A stretch of 64,000 nucleotides of DNA from Brachionus manjavacas (GCA_019054805.1 JAHQIY010000013.1:2604001-2668000); one strand, 5' to 3'. Shown: positions 42,050 to 53,831, counted from the stretch's first letter. Notes: a model not told the origin generated them from the letters alone. Program-made: numbers and translations.

Positions 42050-43035
42050 TTACAAGCTTTGAACTATCCACTGCTGAAAATACTTTGAGACAATTGACAA
42101 GGGAGTTCTAAAGTCAGGTATTCTTGAGCTTTCATCAAAGACATCAACGTACTCTTTCGAAAGGCTTGTTATTAAAGCGTTTTTGTGACCGAAACAATTT
42201 TTTAAGTATCTAATAAACAGTTTTTCTAATCTTAATTTTATTGGATCTAATTTAGTTTCTTCAAGGAAGTTATAAAAACTTTCCGACGGGGTGTCAAAGG
42301 GGAGATGGTAAATAGACTTGATAGAGATATTTTGAAGTACTTGTAACCTCTGGATATTTGTTTTTGAGACTAGTTTTATAGTAAAAAAACTATAATCTAT
42401 AATTGAACCTATGAGAGCATTATAAACCCCTACTAAAGTTTTATTATTGAGCTTCCATGATTTATGGGACAGAATTTTGATAATATTTAGTCTATCTTGA
42501 CACCTAGACCGGATAAACTCGACTTGAGAGTTAAAACATAAGCTTTCATCAAATTTTATACCTAAAAAAATTGGACAATCACAGTATGGAATTTTCTTGC
42601 CAAGAAGATTAAGAACTAGATCCTGATTTTTTGAAGAATTTCCAGAAAAAATTAAGTAACAGCACTTATCGGGAGCCATTTTTAGTCTCCATTTGTAGAG
42701 CCAAGTTTCGATTTTTTTCAAGTAGCTATTTATAACTTTGGAAATGATACCATATTTCTTAAATATGAAGAAGGTGACTAAATCATCTGCAAATAATAAA
42801 GAGTAAGAATTGTTTTTTTTGTCCTGTTTAGGTACGTCATTAATAAAAATTGAAAATAAAAGAGGGCTAATAACGGCACCCTGGGGGACGCCAGTTGCTA
42901 TTTCTCCACAAGTAGACTCAAAATTATTTAATTTAATAAAAAACTTTCTATTATTTAAGAAATTCTTTACCCACTCAAGAATATAGTGTGGGAATCCAGT
43001 TTTACTTAGTACATTTTGGACAACTCAATATTTCA
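42050..43035 (-). pseudogene. LINE RT fragment, third LINE-A relative
   Basis: The minus strand runs from VLSKTGFPHYILEWVKNFL (about 43,020) through ATGVPQGAVISPLLFSIFIN, SLLFADDLVTFF and the open frame 42,050-42,721 (IETWLYKWRLKMAPDKCCYL, CQDRLNIIKILSHKSWKL). Palm and thumb are in one frame apart from a break or two; fingers, endonuclease and ORF1 are missing. It diverges from LINE-A and LINE-B in sequence. It ends without a visible 3' tail. Confidence 0.75.
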
Positions 43036-44674
43036 AAGGGTAAGAATTTAATTTTTATCAAACGAATGCTGATTTCAAAACAATTTCGGACTTCCTTATT
43101 TAATTTTTTAACGTTAGATTCTTTAATTAAGATTTGACATTAAACTCACTGACATTGATTTTTTGACATTAAAATATTTTAACATTAATTTACAGTAAAT
43201 CAGATCAAATTAGCCATCAAAGAAGTCAAATAGCTACTAACTCAATCATATTTGACATTATTTTATTTAATTGTACTTACAAAAAATAATTGACATTAAC
43301 ATCAGTATTTTTGTTCTAGAAAATATTCTTTTTGTTTTTTTAATATAATTATACGCGTTTAAATACTATGCCATTAAAAAATCAATTTCCAAGTAAATAC
43401 AACATATTTCTTAATCATTAGTTTTAATTTATTTTAAAAAAATGGGTAAAGAATTTTAAGGGGTATTATTGTAGCTCTTTAATAACTTTAAAAATAAAAA
43501 GTTAAACATAATTTAAACTTATTCTTTTATTTGCATAATTTAGAAAACTTAGTGCACCAGTGATTAAAATAGCATAACATTTCAAATTTTATTAATTTAG
43601 CTATTTTTTTAGTGTATAATCAATTTCTTAGTCCAAGTTTATCTGAAACAGGATTATTATTTGAAAAGGCACACACTTTTGAGGGATAAAATGGCAAAAA
43701 AGTGTCTTAAATTTTTATAAAGAATTTTATTCTCACTTTTTTCTGTAAGATTGAGTATTTACTACAATCAGACAAAATTTGGTAATAAAAACTCATTCCA
43801 TTCAAAAGTAATTACATTTTATTCACAAAAACCCAATTTTTTGAACTAAGTATAATTTCATCGTTTTTTGGATGCTTTTAATGATAAATTTTTTTTAACA
43901 CTAGAAAGCACGTTTATTTTTAAAAATTTCGGACAAGCTTTATTGGACAACCGTTATCTTACTTTACAATTTATATGACATTTTATTTTTTGTATTACCT
44001 TTGATTAATTATATTCCAAATAAAAATGTTTAACAAAAAATTTTATTATATTTTAATTTTATCCATATGACGATCATATTTTTTTCCAAATGACTACTTA
44101 ATTTTTGATGGGACGGTTTAATATGCAGCCTTTTTTAAAAGGTTTATTAAGCTTTTAACACAAAAATAAAACTTTAAAATATAAATACTATTTTTTTCGA
44201 GAGCTGAAGCTCCTAATCCATTTCTTTGATGCCAAACTTGGTCTTTCCACCTGCTAAAAACCTATTCACATGACACACTTGACAAGTAAATTCTTTCTGA
44301 TTTTTATTTCCAAACAATTAAAACTATAAAACAAATTATGAACAAAAAAATTCGATTTTTAAAATTTTAAAAATTTGTTTAACTTTTGATTCTTTTGTTT
44401 TTTTTGTAGAATTTTCTAGAACAGAATTAAAAATAATAATCTTTCGAAATTAAATTCTTTAACTTGAATTAAATTAATCAGAATTTATGCCTAGTTCTTT
44501 TCTGAAACTCTCTGAAAAAAATGTCTAAATTTAGCTCCAAACTAGTTTTATCTTGGAAATTAAAAAAGAGATTAACTTGATTTTTACAATTTTGAATTAA
44601 AAAAAAGAAGATATTTAATGCACTTAAAAATAAATAAAAGTAAAAAATAAATTTTATTAAATTGAAGAAAAAAA
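43036..44674. other. AT-rich region upstream of the RING gene
   Basis: No gene found. Between 43,133 and 43,300 TGACATTA or a close variant occurs about six times at irregular spacing. The last ~200 bp before 44,675 should hold the RING promoter but no TATA or initiator can be singled out. Confidence 0.4.
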
Positions 44675-46225
44675 ATGTTTTTTGAAGAAGAAATTCTGGC
44701 CGACATTTTAACATGCCCTGAATGTAAAAGAAAATTCATCGACCCTCGACTATTGCCTTGTGGCGAAACGCTTTGTAACAAATGCATCCCCATCTCAACA
44801 GATGACCAAAACAACAAGGGCTACCAGTGTGACTTTTGTAACTTTTTTCATCAACTTTTTGCCCCTATGGACTCTTTCCCGCAAAATAAACCCGTCCAGA
44901 AGCTCATCGACCAGGAAAACTTGAAAATCAGCCAGTCTCATTTGATCAATCAATTGAGAGCGCTGTTGAATTCTCTAAAAGATTCATGTGCAGACTTAAG
45001 CTTGGAAAAAGTGAGCGCAACCAAAACAGTGAAAAATTTCTGCACCAGAACACGCAATGAAATCCAAGTAGCTGGCAAACTGCTAATTGACGAAATACAG
45101 AAGCAAACAGAGGAGTCTATAGCAAGAGTTAACAAGTACGAGAGCCAATGTTTGCTGAATTGTGTGGATCTGGCAAAAAATGGCCAAAATGACTCGACTC
45201 AAATTTTGTCTGAAAGTGAGAATTTCCAGGCCAAATGGACAGACTACATCAATTTTCAAGTTGTTAAGGAAGTTGACATAAGACAAGCTTTGGAAAAGAG
45301 CAAACATCTTCTCAAGTCAATAGATTCAAGGACAAATTTGTTCAAACAGTCTCTTTTTAATGACAAGTTGATATTTTTTAGACCCATCAAAGATATATCG
45401 ATAGGAAGTCTAATGATGGAAAACATCAGCGAGTGCTCTTTAAAATTAGACAAGTTCCAGCAGATAGACTTAAAAAATATTCTCTATGCAATTGACCCAG
45501 TATTCTATGATTGTGTGTATGCTCATAATTTTGCTGATGATAGCTTCCTGTTCGCCTACCCAATGGGTCCATTTAACATCAAGCTGAGCATTTTTAAGCA
45601 TGACAACATGCTAAGAGAATACGAGCTGGTACAGCCGATTAATCAATTCAAAAAAGCCATCTACAAGGACAAAATTTTCTTATTTTTTAGTTTTTCTAAA
45701 AAATTAAGGAGCTTGAACAAGGAGTTTGCTTGTCAGAACGAAAGTTCTGTTGAATCCGAGGTGTTGTCTATGGCAGCGACAAACCTGTTTGTGTTTTGTC
45801 TTATCGAGGGTAACATGATTCTCAAATTTAGCCACAAGCTCAGTCTGGTGCAGAAAATAAAGATCAATGAAGAGAATTTGAATGAGCTCGCTAATTATCT
45901 GGGCGGATACAATCAATTGAAAAGCTTCAAGGATGCCATTTTTTTGACTGGTTCATACGGAATGATATCAATTAATTCGATGAATTTGAAGGAATTTAAG
46001 AAATTACCTATCAAAGAAAAAAAATTTGTTTTTTTCAATGGAAAAATTGTGACTTTGAACGCTGATTGTGATCATGTGATATTTTATGACTTTGGTGGCA
46101 TGGTTATTCAGAAGCAAGAGTTGGAAAATAGAATTGGCAGGCATTTGATTCTGATTGAATCCGAAAATTATGACAAAATATCATTTTTTGATTTTTCAAG
46201 TTATATTTTATACAAAACAAAATAA
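44675..46225 (+). CDS. RING-finger protein, TRIM-like, intact
   Basis: 516 residues, single exon. The N-terminal RING has C14-x2-C17, C29, C34-x2-C37 and C52-x2-C55; the usual His between C29 and C34 is replaced (CGETLC), so zinc binding at that site must be atypical or use another residue. A helical, probably coiled-coil region follows (about residues 75-240; no B-box seen), then a C-terminal region of repeated strand-like segments (FLFAYPMGPFNIKL, LREYELVQPINQFKKAIYKD) that looks like an unclassified beta-propeller-type fold. RING proteins of this plan are usually ubiquitin E3 ligases, with the C terminus choosing the substrate; that role is inferred. A broken paralog lies at 10,208-14,718 in the other orientation, and 644 bp are identical between them. 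Confidence 0.85.
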   Translation: MFFEEEILADILTCPECKRKFIDPRLLPCGETLCNKCIPISTDDQNNKGYQCDFCNFFHQLFAPMDSFPQNKPVQKLIDQENLKISQSHLINQLRALLNSLKDSCADLSLEKVSATKTVKNFCTRTRNEIQVAGKLLIDEIQKQTEESIARVNKYESQCLLNCVDLAKNGQNDSTQILSESENFQAKWTDYINFQVVKEVDIRQALEKSKHLLKSIDSRTNLFKQSLFNDKLIFFRPIKDISIGSLMMENISECSLKLDKFQQIDLKNILYAIDPVFYDCVYAHNFADDSFLFAYPMGPFNIKLSIFKHDNMLREYELVQPINQFKKAIYKDKIFLFFSFSKKLRSLNKEFACQNESSVESEVLSMAATNLFVFCLIEGNMILKFSHKLSLVQKIKINEENLNELANYLGGYNQLKSFKDAIFLTGSYGMISINSMNLKEFKKLPIKEKKFVFFNGKIVTLNADCDHVIFYDFGGMVIQKQELENRIGRHLILIESENYDKISFFDFSSYILYKTK

Positions 46226-46399
46226 GAAAATGAGACAATTTTTTTCATGCTTTTTATTTTTTGCCAGATAGAAATTGTTCCATGTTTAGCCTCTTTAGCC
46301 CAATATTTGTTTTTTTCTTTCATAATAATTAATAAATTTGTGTTAAGATATTTTTAGATGATTTTTTTTTTCAGTGGGCTAAATCGGTTATATTAAAAA
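46226..46399. other. 3' flank of RING gene
   Basis: AT-rich, no strong feature. The end of the next LINE begins near 46,405. Confidence 0.4.
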
Positions 46400-48600
46400 G
46401 TTGGTTATATTTATTTGTTTCATCTGTATCGAACTCAAGCTCCTTTAGATAAAAAAATCGCGAAAAAATAAAATAATATAAAATTTTAGAGTAAAAGTAG
46501 AATAATGGTAAACATGAACAAAAACAAAAAAAAAGATAAAACAATTTTTTTAACGATTATTAATTTATTTTATTTAAAATGGATTGACGACCGGTTTCGT
46601 AGACCTATGTTTCTTCTTCGGTCTAAAATTTTATAATTTCAAATTCTTGTAACTAAAATAAAATAAAATATAATAAATAAATTAAATGATATTTAGAAAA
46701 TTCAAAGAAAAATTGAAGAAACAATAATTTCAACAAAGCTTAAAAGTTATAAAGACTCTAAGAATATAAAATAAAAATACAATAAATGAAACAAATTTCA
46801 AAACAAACTAAGCAAATTTGAAAATTATTTATTTATTTGTCTTCTTTAATTTATTTAAAGAAGAAAGTAATAAGATAGCAATTATACAATGGAGTTGGGT
46901 ATTCAATATATCTTGATTCGAAACCTTCTTTGAATTCCTCCACTAGGCTGACAATCAATAGAATAGAATGGCTCAACAGTCCTGTCCCAACATATCTCTC
47001 ACTCAACTCAAAAAGGCGATTCGAGACTGCTAGTAATTTTAGTTTTAATAAAAGCCTCATGATGCACGATGTTTGATGGAGAATCATATTTTAACTGAAG
47101 GATAGATCTGACTGCTGTGTTCTGAATTTATTGAAGTTTTTTGATATTATTTTCTGAAAATGAATTCAAGCAAGGAAATGAATACTCTAGGAATGAACCA
47201 ACTAAAGATTTATATAAATTTCCTAGTATGTTTTGATTAAGACCCCATTTTTTATTTGACAGTATCTTAATAATATTTAGCCTTTTGTTGCAGCGTTCTT
47301 TAATTTCGTCTACCATGTAATTAAAGTTTTATTTAGAATCAAATTTAATACCAAGAAACTTGATTTCTTTTTGGTTCATTATTCTGTTTCCATAAATTTT
47401 TAAGTTTAGATTATCACTCTCTTTTTTGTACCTAGAAAAGACTACTGAACACGACTTTTCAACTGATATCTTCATTTTCCATTTAATAAGCCATTGTTCT
47501 AGTTCGTTGATGTATTTATTTATCTTATTTTCTGAGTTCCCTTTTTTGTTATAAATGAAGAATGTAACTAGATCATCTGCGAAAAGCAAAGAGTATTCAT
47601 TATTTGTTTTGTTTCTTTTTGGGATGTCATTAATATAAATACTAAATAAAAGAGGACTAATTACTGAGCCTTGAGGAACACCTGCAGTTATTTGATATTC
47701 GTCGCTCAATTGGTCATTCACATTTACCTTGAATGTCCTACTATCTAAAAAGGATCTAATCCAGTTAGTCAAGTAATGAGGTGGATTCATTTTAATCGAT
47801 TTAAAAAGTAGACCTTCATGCCAAACCCTATCGAAGGCTTTAGAAATATCAAAAAAAAGGCCACAAACTCTTTTTTTTCAATTAAATGATTCCACAATTT
47901 TTTGAATTAAGAAGAAAAGATTATCTGATGTTCGCCGGTGTTTCCTAAATCCAGATTGCTTCTGGATAAGGAGTGGATTTTGTTCCAAATAATTGTATAA
48001 TCTTGAATAAATTATTCGTTCCAGTAACTTTCCTAAACAACTCGTTATACTCGTTATACCTGTCCGATAATTTTGTCTTGAATAACGCCATTAAGTTCAT
48101 TGTTTTCCTTATCATTGGTTTGATCTTTTAGTTTTTTCGATTCAGCTGTTTGTGAATTGTCGGATTCTGAAACGCGCTTGATTTGCTTACTTGTTTGAAC
48201 ATTGGTAACAAGGTATTTTGTTGACTTTATAGATTGATCCCTTAATTTTTCGAAATTTGAGCAGTTTATTTGTTCAAAATCTTTATTAAGATTAATTGAT
48301 AGAACTGGAGCATACATTCTTTTTTGACTGCACTGTGACGACAAAAGAGATTCCTCATTTGTTGACTCGTTATTTGGGAACTGTGGAGTTTTGGTTATCA
48401 TGTCCAACATGTTTGTTTCTTTTTGAGAAATTTCTTCTTCCTCTTCTTGAATCGCTAGTTCGCTATAGTCGATTTTTGCTCGTTTAATCGATTTAAGCCT
48501 CTCAGCTAAAGAGCACTTCTGGGTCAAATGTCCTTTTTGATTACAGCTTTTGCAAGCTTGGTTCTTAACAAACATGTTGGACATGATAACCAAAACTCCA
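46400..48600 (-). mobile_element. LINE-A copy lacking the endonuclease
   Basis: On the minus strand: the ORF1 C-terminal half (48,054-48,593) with one intact CCHC knuckle (C-K-S-C-x4-H-x4-C), then directly RT fingers (LGKLLERIIYSRLYNYLE, 48,040-47,990), SKAFDRVWHEGLL, TAGVPQGSVISPLLFSIYIN and FADDLVTFF (47,560-47,600), a stop at about 47,331, the thumb region, and a 3' UTR ending GGAGCTTGAGTTCGATACAG with AAATAAATA near 46,405-46,440. The endonuclease is gone, through deletion between ORF1 and RT. Dead, but one of the better preserved RTs in the window. Confidence 0.85.
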
Positions 48601-49340
48601 CAGTTCCCAAATAACGAGTCAACAAATGAGGAATCTCTTTTGTCGTCATAGTGCAGTCAAAAAAGTATGCATACTCCAGATTTACAGAGAAACAGTAAAG
48701 GCGAAATTAAGAACTAAAAATCATGCAAACCAACCATTTAAAGAAAATACAAAAAAAAGCTTCTAAAATCAACTTTCTTCTAAATAAAGGTTAGTAATTA
48801 TACATTGTAATTGTTTTCATTTACCTAATAGGATTCATCTTCTAGAAGAGTTTTTAGTTTTTAGCTCCTTAATGAAATAAACTACTGCTTTAATTTTGAA
48901 AAATTATAATGGTAGGTGATCTAAATGCGCAGACTAAAAGTTCCGGTTGTTTGAGAGAAAACGAGAATCGCTTTATCTTAGAAAAAATTATTAACAAGCT
49001 CAACCTTTCAGTAAATAATGATAAAACACCAACATATAATTGATTTAAAAAAGAACATTATGAAGTCTTTAAGATATTTTTCTAATACCATTTTCACTCT
49101 CAGATAGAGTTATTGACTTTAAAGTTCTGATAGATGATGAAATGTTAAGTGATCGTTTTCCTATTTATCGTCTTCTTCTATTGACCATGCTATTACAGTT
49201 ATTGGTTCGAATTTTAATTAAAAAAAAGTTAACTGGGAATTCTATCAAGATTTCCTTAAGTCTTCATGTCAGTTTAATAGTTATACGGAAAATGTTAACT
49301 GATTTGATTTTTTTTGATTCTATGATCCTTAACTTAAATT
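48575..49340 (+). mobile_element. LINE-A 5' segment in inverted orientation
   Basis: Begins in ORF1 (MLDMITKTPQFPNNESTNEE, the same sequence as on the other strand just to the left), then decays into the endonuclease region (VGDLNAQTK, ENENRFILEKIINKLNLSV, DKTPTYN; 48,905-49,045). Head-to-head with the minus-strand copy, sharing an inverted overlap of roughly 90 bp, as expected from a 5' inversion during insertion or from two copies meeting. Confidence 0.7.
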
Positions 49341-50458
49341 GAGTTAAGGATCTGTGATAGTAAAAAAAATGAACGGGTAGACCCATAAAAAACGAAAATT
49401 TATTTCATATTTCTGTGTTAATAAGACCAACTTGATTGAAAAGAGACTCAAATGACACAACCAAGTTATTAAAAGAGATCCAGAAGAAAAATCGGGCTGA
49501 AATTTGAATTCAAAAACCAAATTCAAAAGAAATTAAACTTTAATTATCCAAAAATTAAATGCAAACAAAAAACATTAATTTTTTTTATTTTGATATATTA
49601 TTTTCTATTAAGAAAATTTATATTTTTGATTAAAAACGCATGAAATTACAGAAAAATCAAAAAAAAAATTTTAAAAAGGAAACAAATACAATTTTATATG
49701 AGAAAATTTAAAATGTTTATTATAAACCATTTTTGGCTTTTAATTTTAGATCACAAAAGAAATTATTTCTAGAAATGAATGATTGCTTTTAAATGTAGAC
49801 ATGATTTTCGATAATTTTTTGATAATTATCTTAACAAATGAAGTGAATAATAATGATCAGAAATTATTATTTATTATATTAAGTATTTTATATTTTTAAA
49901 AAATTTTAATCATTCAAAGTAATGTTTTTCTAATTGGTTTGATTTAAAAAAAAAAGATCGCTTCATTCAACTTTTTAATTAGATAACTAATTAAAATTAT
50001 TTTTTAATAATGATCATAAACTTCAATTTGCAAAAATTATTTTTTATAAAAAATTTTGTATTAGTTTTGCTAGAAATCACATTTAAAAATTTTAATTTAT
50101 ATTCAAATTTAATTATTCGTAAGATTTTTGTCATTAAATTAATTTTTTTTTCATTATTGGTAGCTTCAAATAAGAAATTATTTTAATTAAATAAAAAAAA
50201 AAATTCTATACTTTCTTAATGACGAAACAAAAACGAAACAATTAACTTTAAAAAAAAAATTTTTATTAAAATTTCATAATTTTATTGGAACCAAATATTG
50301 ACGCATTTTCCTCAAGACAAATAGTTAATTTCGTACATTCCTCTATTTTCAATTCACAACCTTTTTTGATTTAAATCTACATTTTTTGAACAAAAACAAA
50401 CAATTATTTGCTCAATGATCTTATAACATTTAAAAAATTTTAAATAAAATTTAAAAAA
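49341..50458. other. AT-rich intergenic region
   Basis: Upstream of the HD-domain gene. Poly-A/T-rich, no recognisable gene, repeat end or RNA. The gene's promoter should lie in the last few hundred bases. Confidence 0.45.
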
Positions 50459-51166
50459 ATGGTTTCTCCAGATGTTGATATTATTAATGAGGCTAAAAAT
50501 TTTGTCAAAGACTCGATGAAAAGTAATGATCCGTCTCATGATTGGAATCATGTTGAACGGGTTCATAAGATGTCAGTTTACTTGTCCAATGCGGAAAAGA
50601 AACTTGACCAAAATTTGCGTTTTGACTTGGATGTTGTCGAGTTGGCCGCGTTGTTTCATGACATTGTCGACTTCAAGTACAACTGTGACAAATCAAATCT
50701 AGATGAAATAAGTGAAAAAATTTTGAATGATTTCTTGTCCAAATTCAACTACCCTAAGGATAAAATTGACAAAATTTTTTACATCATTTCGAACATTTCT
50801 TGGCGCAAAGAGCTTGAAATGTCTAGCAAGGAAGGCGGTGTTCCATTTGAACTGAAAGTGGTGCGGGATGCAGATAGACTAGATGCAATTGGTGCAATCG
50901 GTGTAGCCAGATGTATGGCATTTACCGGAGCAAAAAATAGACCCTTCTACCAAAAGGACTTAAAGCCGATCGAGAATATGACTGCTGATCAATACAACAA
51001 GCAAACAGTAAAGAACGAAAGCACGGCTATCAATCACTTCCACGAAAAACTGGTCAAAATAAAGGACAAAATGCTCACTGAAACAGGAAAAAAATTGGCA
51101 CTTGACAGACACAATTTTATGATTCAATATTTAGATCAATTTGAAAAAGAACTTGAACTGGTTTAA
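50459..51166 (+). CDS. HD-domain metal-dependent phosphohydrolase
   Basis: 235 residues, single exon. HD-superfamily signature: H27 and H31 (SHDWNHVERV), H67-D68 (LAALFHDIVD), and D137/D139 in VVRDADRLDAIGAIGVAR. The arrangement is that of small HD hydrolases related to bacterial YedJ-type proteins, which bind divalent metal at His/Asp and cleave phosphate esters; the substrate is unknown. The last ~50 residues are helical and charged. There is no signal peptide or membrane segment, so it is probably cytosolic. The start is the first Met of an AT-rich leader. Codon use looks like that of the other host genes, so any transfer from bacteria would be old. Confidence 0.85.
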   Translation: MVSPDVDIINEAKNFVKDSMKSNDPSHDWNHVERVHKMSVYLSNAEKKLDQNLRFDLDVVELAALFHDIVDFKYNCDKSNLDEISEKILNDFLSKFNYPKDKIDKIFYIISNISWRKELEMSSKEGGVPFELKVVRDADRLDAIGAIGVARCMAFTGAKNRPFYQKDLKPIENMTADQYNKQTVKNESTAINHFHEKLVKIKDKMLTETGKKLALDRHNFMIQYLDQFEKELELV

Positions 51167-52682
51167 TAGATTAATAGATTAGATTAGACTTTTAACTTCT
51201 CATTTTATTCCTTCTAAAAAATCTGAATAAAAATTTAAAATTTTTTTTTATTTTTTAAAAATCGATAGCTATCTTCGAATTCAATTTTCATTCAAGGAAA
51301 AATTTATCAACAAAACTTTTGGCATTTCTTTTCCCCAGATGCACCCCATTAAGAGGCAAAATAACACATTAACAGGCTGACCATTACTATAAAGCGTAGT
51401 TAAAGATAACAAGTTCATTTTAAAATATTTATTTGATAAAATTAAGGGTGAATCTAAGAGCAAAGAATAAATTTTTGATTGTCTTAATTGCTAAATTACA
51501 ATATTTGAATTAATAAAATAAAAACTAAGTATTAAAGCTAAATAATAAAATACATAAATAAAAATACAGTCAATATCCATTATTTAATCCGGCCAAATTC
51601 GGAATATTTTTTTGCCGGATTAATTAAAAAAAATATTTACAAAACAATTTTCATATATTTATTATAAATTTAGCTAGAAAAAATTCAATTAACGGGTTAA
51701 AAAACATTTTTTATTATTTATATCAAAATTAAAAAAAAAATTGATCTTTAATTGTTTTATATAAAAAAATTTTTGTTTGAAAATTTAATCAAATTGTTTA
51801 TTTCATTAAAGCTATTTGATTCAAATTCTTAATTAAAAATTTTAATGGTAAATAAAAAAGAGACTAGAAAATATTTGTTTAAATTTTTTTTTTGCTGCTA
51901 AATTGTCAATGTGGCGTGAATTTTTATCAATTAAAATAAAATAAAATTTTGCCATAAAATACACATTGTCAGGATTTTTTTTCTTGATGAAATCAATTTA
52001 TTATTCATTTTTAAATCTGTACCGAGCTAATGCTCCTTGAGAATAAAAATATACGAAAATAAAAAAAAGATTAAATAATGAAAAAAAAATAAAAATAAGA
52101 TGAAATTAAAAAAATATAAAAAAAAAAGATTTCTTAGGAATTATTGTGTACCTTTATAGCTTTGCATAAAAATATGAAATTCAATTTTTTTCGATCAACT
52201 CTGAAGGCATTTGGTCGATTCCAATCAACAACTGAAAGCAATGACACCTCAGCTTCAATTGCCGACACTTTTAATTTGGAGCATTGTCACATGCCTGCGT
52301 TGTGATGTCAATTTTTCTGTCTTCGCACTTTTTTGTTAATACTTTTAGCCAAAAAAATTTTTTCACTCCAAAAATTTAATTTTTAGGCCTGAGAAGAATA
52401 AAATCAAAATTCTAATGCAAAAAAAATTATTATAAACACGACTAATAAAACTATTTATTTTAATTTCAAAATTTTATTACACGCAGCAACGATTCTTCTA
52501 ATATACCATTGAAAGATCATTTATTAAAATTTTTTAAAGAAAGTTGAATGCGAATAGTAATTAAAAAAAAAATTCAATTCATATTTTAATTTATTACACT
52601 TAAAAATTTAATTTTAACAAAAAATCATTACAAAACATTTTGGTTAATACTTTAAAAAAAATTTAATTAAAAAAATTAAAAT
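51167..52682. other. AT-rich intergenic region with one LINE tail
   Basis: At 52,000-52,045 there is a reverse LINE-A 3' end (CTGTACCGAGCTAATGCTCC). Around 51,588-51,625 CCGGCCAAATTCGGAA and TTGCCGGATTAA form a loose inverted pair. At 52,190-52,330 a less AT-biased stretch is unassigned. No gene found. Confidence 0.4.
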
Positions 52683-53105
52683 TCAAAAAGAGTCAGGCAT
52701 CTGACAATTTGAGTAATTGAGCGAGTCGTCCTGCTTAGCAAAAGCAGGCTCTTGAGTTTCATCTGGCAGAATTTTGTCTATAATGTCCAAACTTAAATTA
52801 TAGAGCTGGGCGGATTCTAAGTCTAGCAAGTGGGCTAAAGAACTTTCTTCGATTGTACTCTGGTTTTGAGATGCATTCAGTTCTTGATAGTAGTGAATGG
52901 TGTTGTTCATCAGATCCTTAAGCCTGGTCAAAAATTCAAACTTCTGCTTGAGCATCTCGTTCTCTTGGCAAACGCTTTCGTATTCACTTTGCTTCTCGAT
53001 TTCCATCAGTCTGTCCTTAAGTCTTCTCTTTTTAGCAGCTATGCGATTTCGTTCTCGGGCCTTTAAAACTTCGGCCGATGTCGGTTTCTCAATGTTGCTT
53101 TTCAT
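52683..53105 (-). CDS. bZIP transcription factor 1
   Basis: 140 residues, single exon. Basic region ARERNRIAAKKRRLK with the bZIP-defining N20-x7-R28, directly followed by a heptad-type helix (L29, L33, I36 ... L52, L59, L62, L65) for dimerisation. A conserved C-terminal motif LYNLSLDIIDKIL (residues 101-113) is shared with the second bZIP at 62,017-62,391 but not one I recognise. bZIP dimers bind short palindromes such as TGACGTCA or TTACGTAA; which site is used here cannot be told. The N terminus is short, with no obvious activation domain. The numbering of N20/R28 is the same in both paralogs when read from these Met codons, which supports both starts. Confidence 0.85.
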   Translation of the reverse strand: MKSNIEKPTSAEVLKARERNRIAAKKRRLKDRLMEIEKQSEYESVCQENEMLKQKFEFLTRLKDLMNNTIHYYQELNASQNQSTIEESSLAHLLDLESAQLYNLSLDIIDKILPDETQEPAFAKQDDSLNYSNCQMPDSF

Positions 53106-53152
53106 TTTTAAGGCATTTGAAAAATAAATTTTTTTTTTCGAAATTTTCTCTT

Positions 53153-53164
53153 TTATTTATATAG
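53153..53164 (-). promoter_or_regulatory. Possible TATA box of bZIP 1
   Basis: Reads CTATATAAATAA on the minus strand, about 50 bp before the ATG. The spacing would give a very short 5' UTR. In DNA this AT-rich such strings are common, so the call is weak. Confidence 0.3.
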
Positions 53165-53256
53165 TTATTTGATTTTAAATTTGGCTTTGTTAAGTTCAAA
53201 CTTAACGCAAGCCAAAAATAACCCTGGCCAAAATTTCACAATTACCAATTTAGACT

Positions 53257-53281
53257 CATGATGTTTTCGAAAAGCATCATG
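53257..53281. promoter_or_regulatory. 25-bp palindrome upstream of bZIP 1
   Basis: CATGATG, TTTTCGAAAA, G, CATCATG: almost perfect two-fold symmetry, about 150 bp upstream of the bZIP start. It could be a binding site for a dimeric factor; function unproven. Confidence 0.35.
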
Positions 53282-53831
53282 AAAAGTTAAGCAATAAATA
53301 ATTAGATTTTATTGAACATTTTTTTGTTTAGTGACTCAAAAAATTTGTGTCAAAACACACGAATTCGGTTGATTTGATGTGCAAACTTGACTCACTGTGT
53401 TAATAAATTTTGTGTCTTTTTTTTAACTTTTTTCTTTTCGAAATTAAATTTATTATTCTTAAACCACAGGCTTTAGGCACCAAAAAAATAAACTAATTCT
53501 AATAAAAATTTTATTAAACAATTTGAATAAAAAGAAAACAAGAAAATTCGTTGATGTCATAATTAAGTAGTTCTTGGACAAATTCGAATTGAATTAATAA
53601 AATATGGAAAAATAAATTAAAAGGTAGCTTTATAGAGATTGAGAAAAAAAATCAAAAAACAAAAACTTGGTCAAGTTTTTGTTAGGAAAAAATATTCATT
53701 TCTTTTTTCCTAAAATGAATGGCCATGGCCGATTGATTTAAGTTTAAATTTCAAATAAAAATAAAAATTAAACAAAAATTCTTCCTTTTTTGTTAAACTA
53801 AAATTACATTTAAAAAAAAAATTTAAGCAGC
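53282..53831. other. Spacer
   Basis: AT-rich sequence between the bZIP gene and the small ORF; nothing recognised. Confidence 0.4.

Noticed and set aside
44584-45916. Minus-strand open frames opposite the RING gene (and those opposite 14,086-14,443)
   Set aside because: Antisense shadows; the same ones appear in both paralogs because of the identical tract.
52866-53127. Plus-strand frames over bZIP 1
   Set aside because: Antisense to a clear bZIP coding frame.
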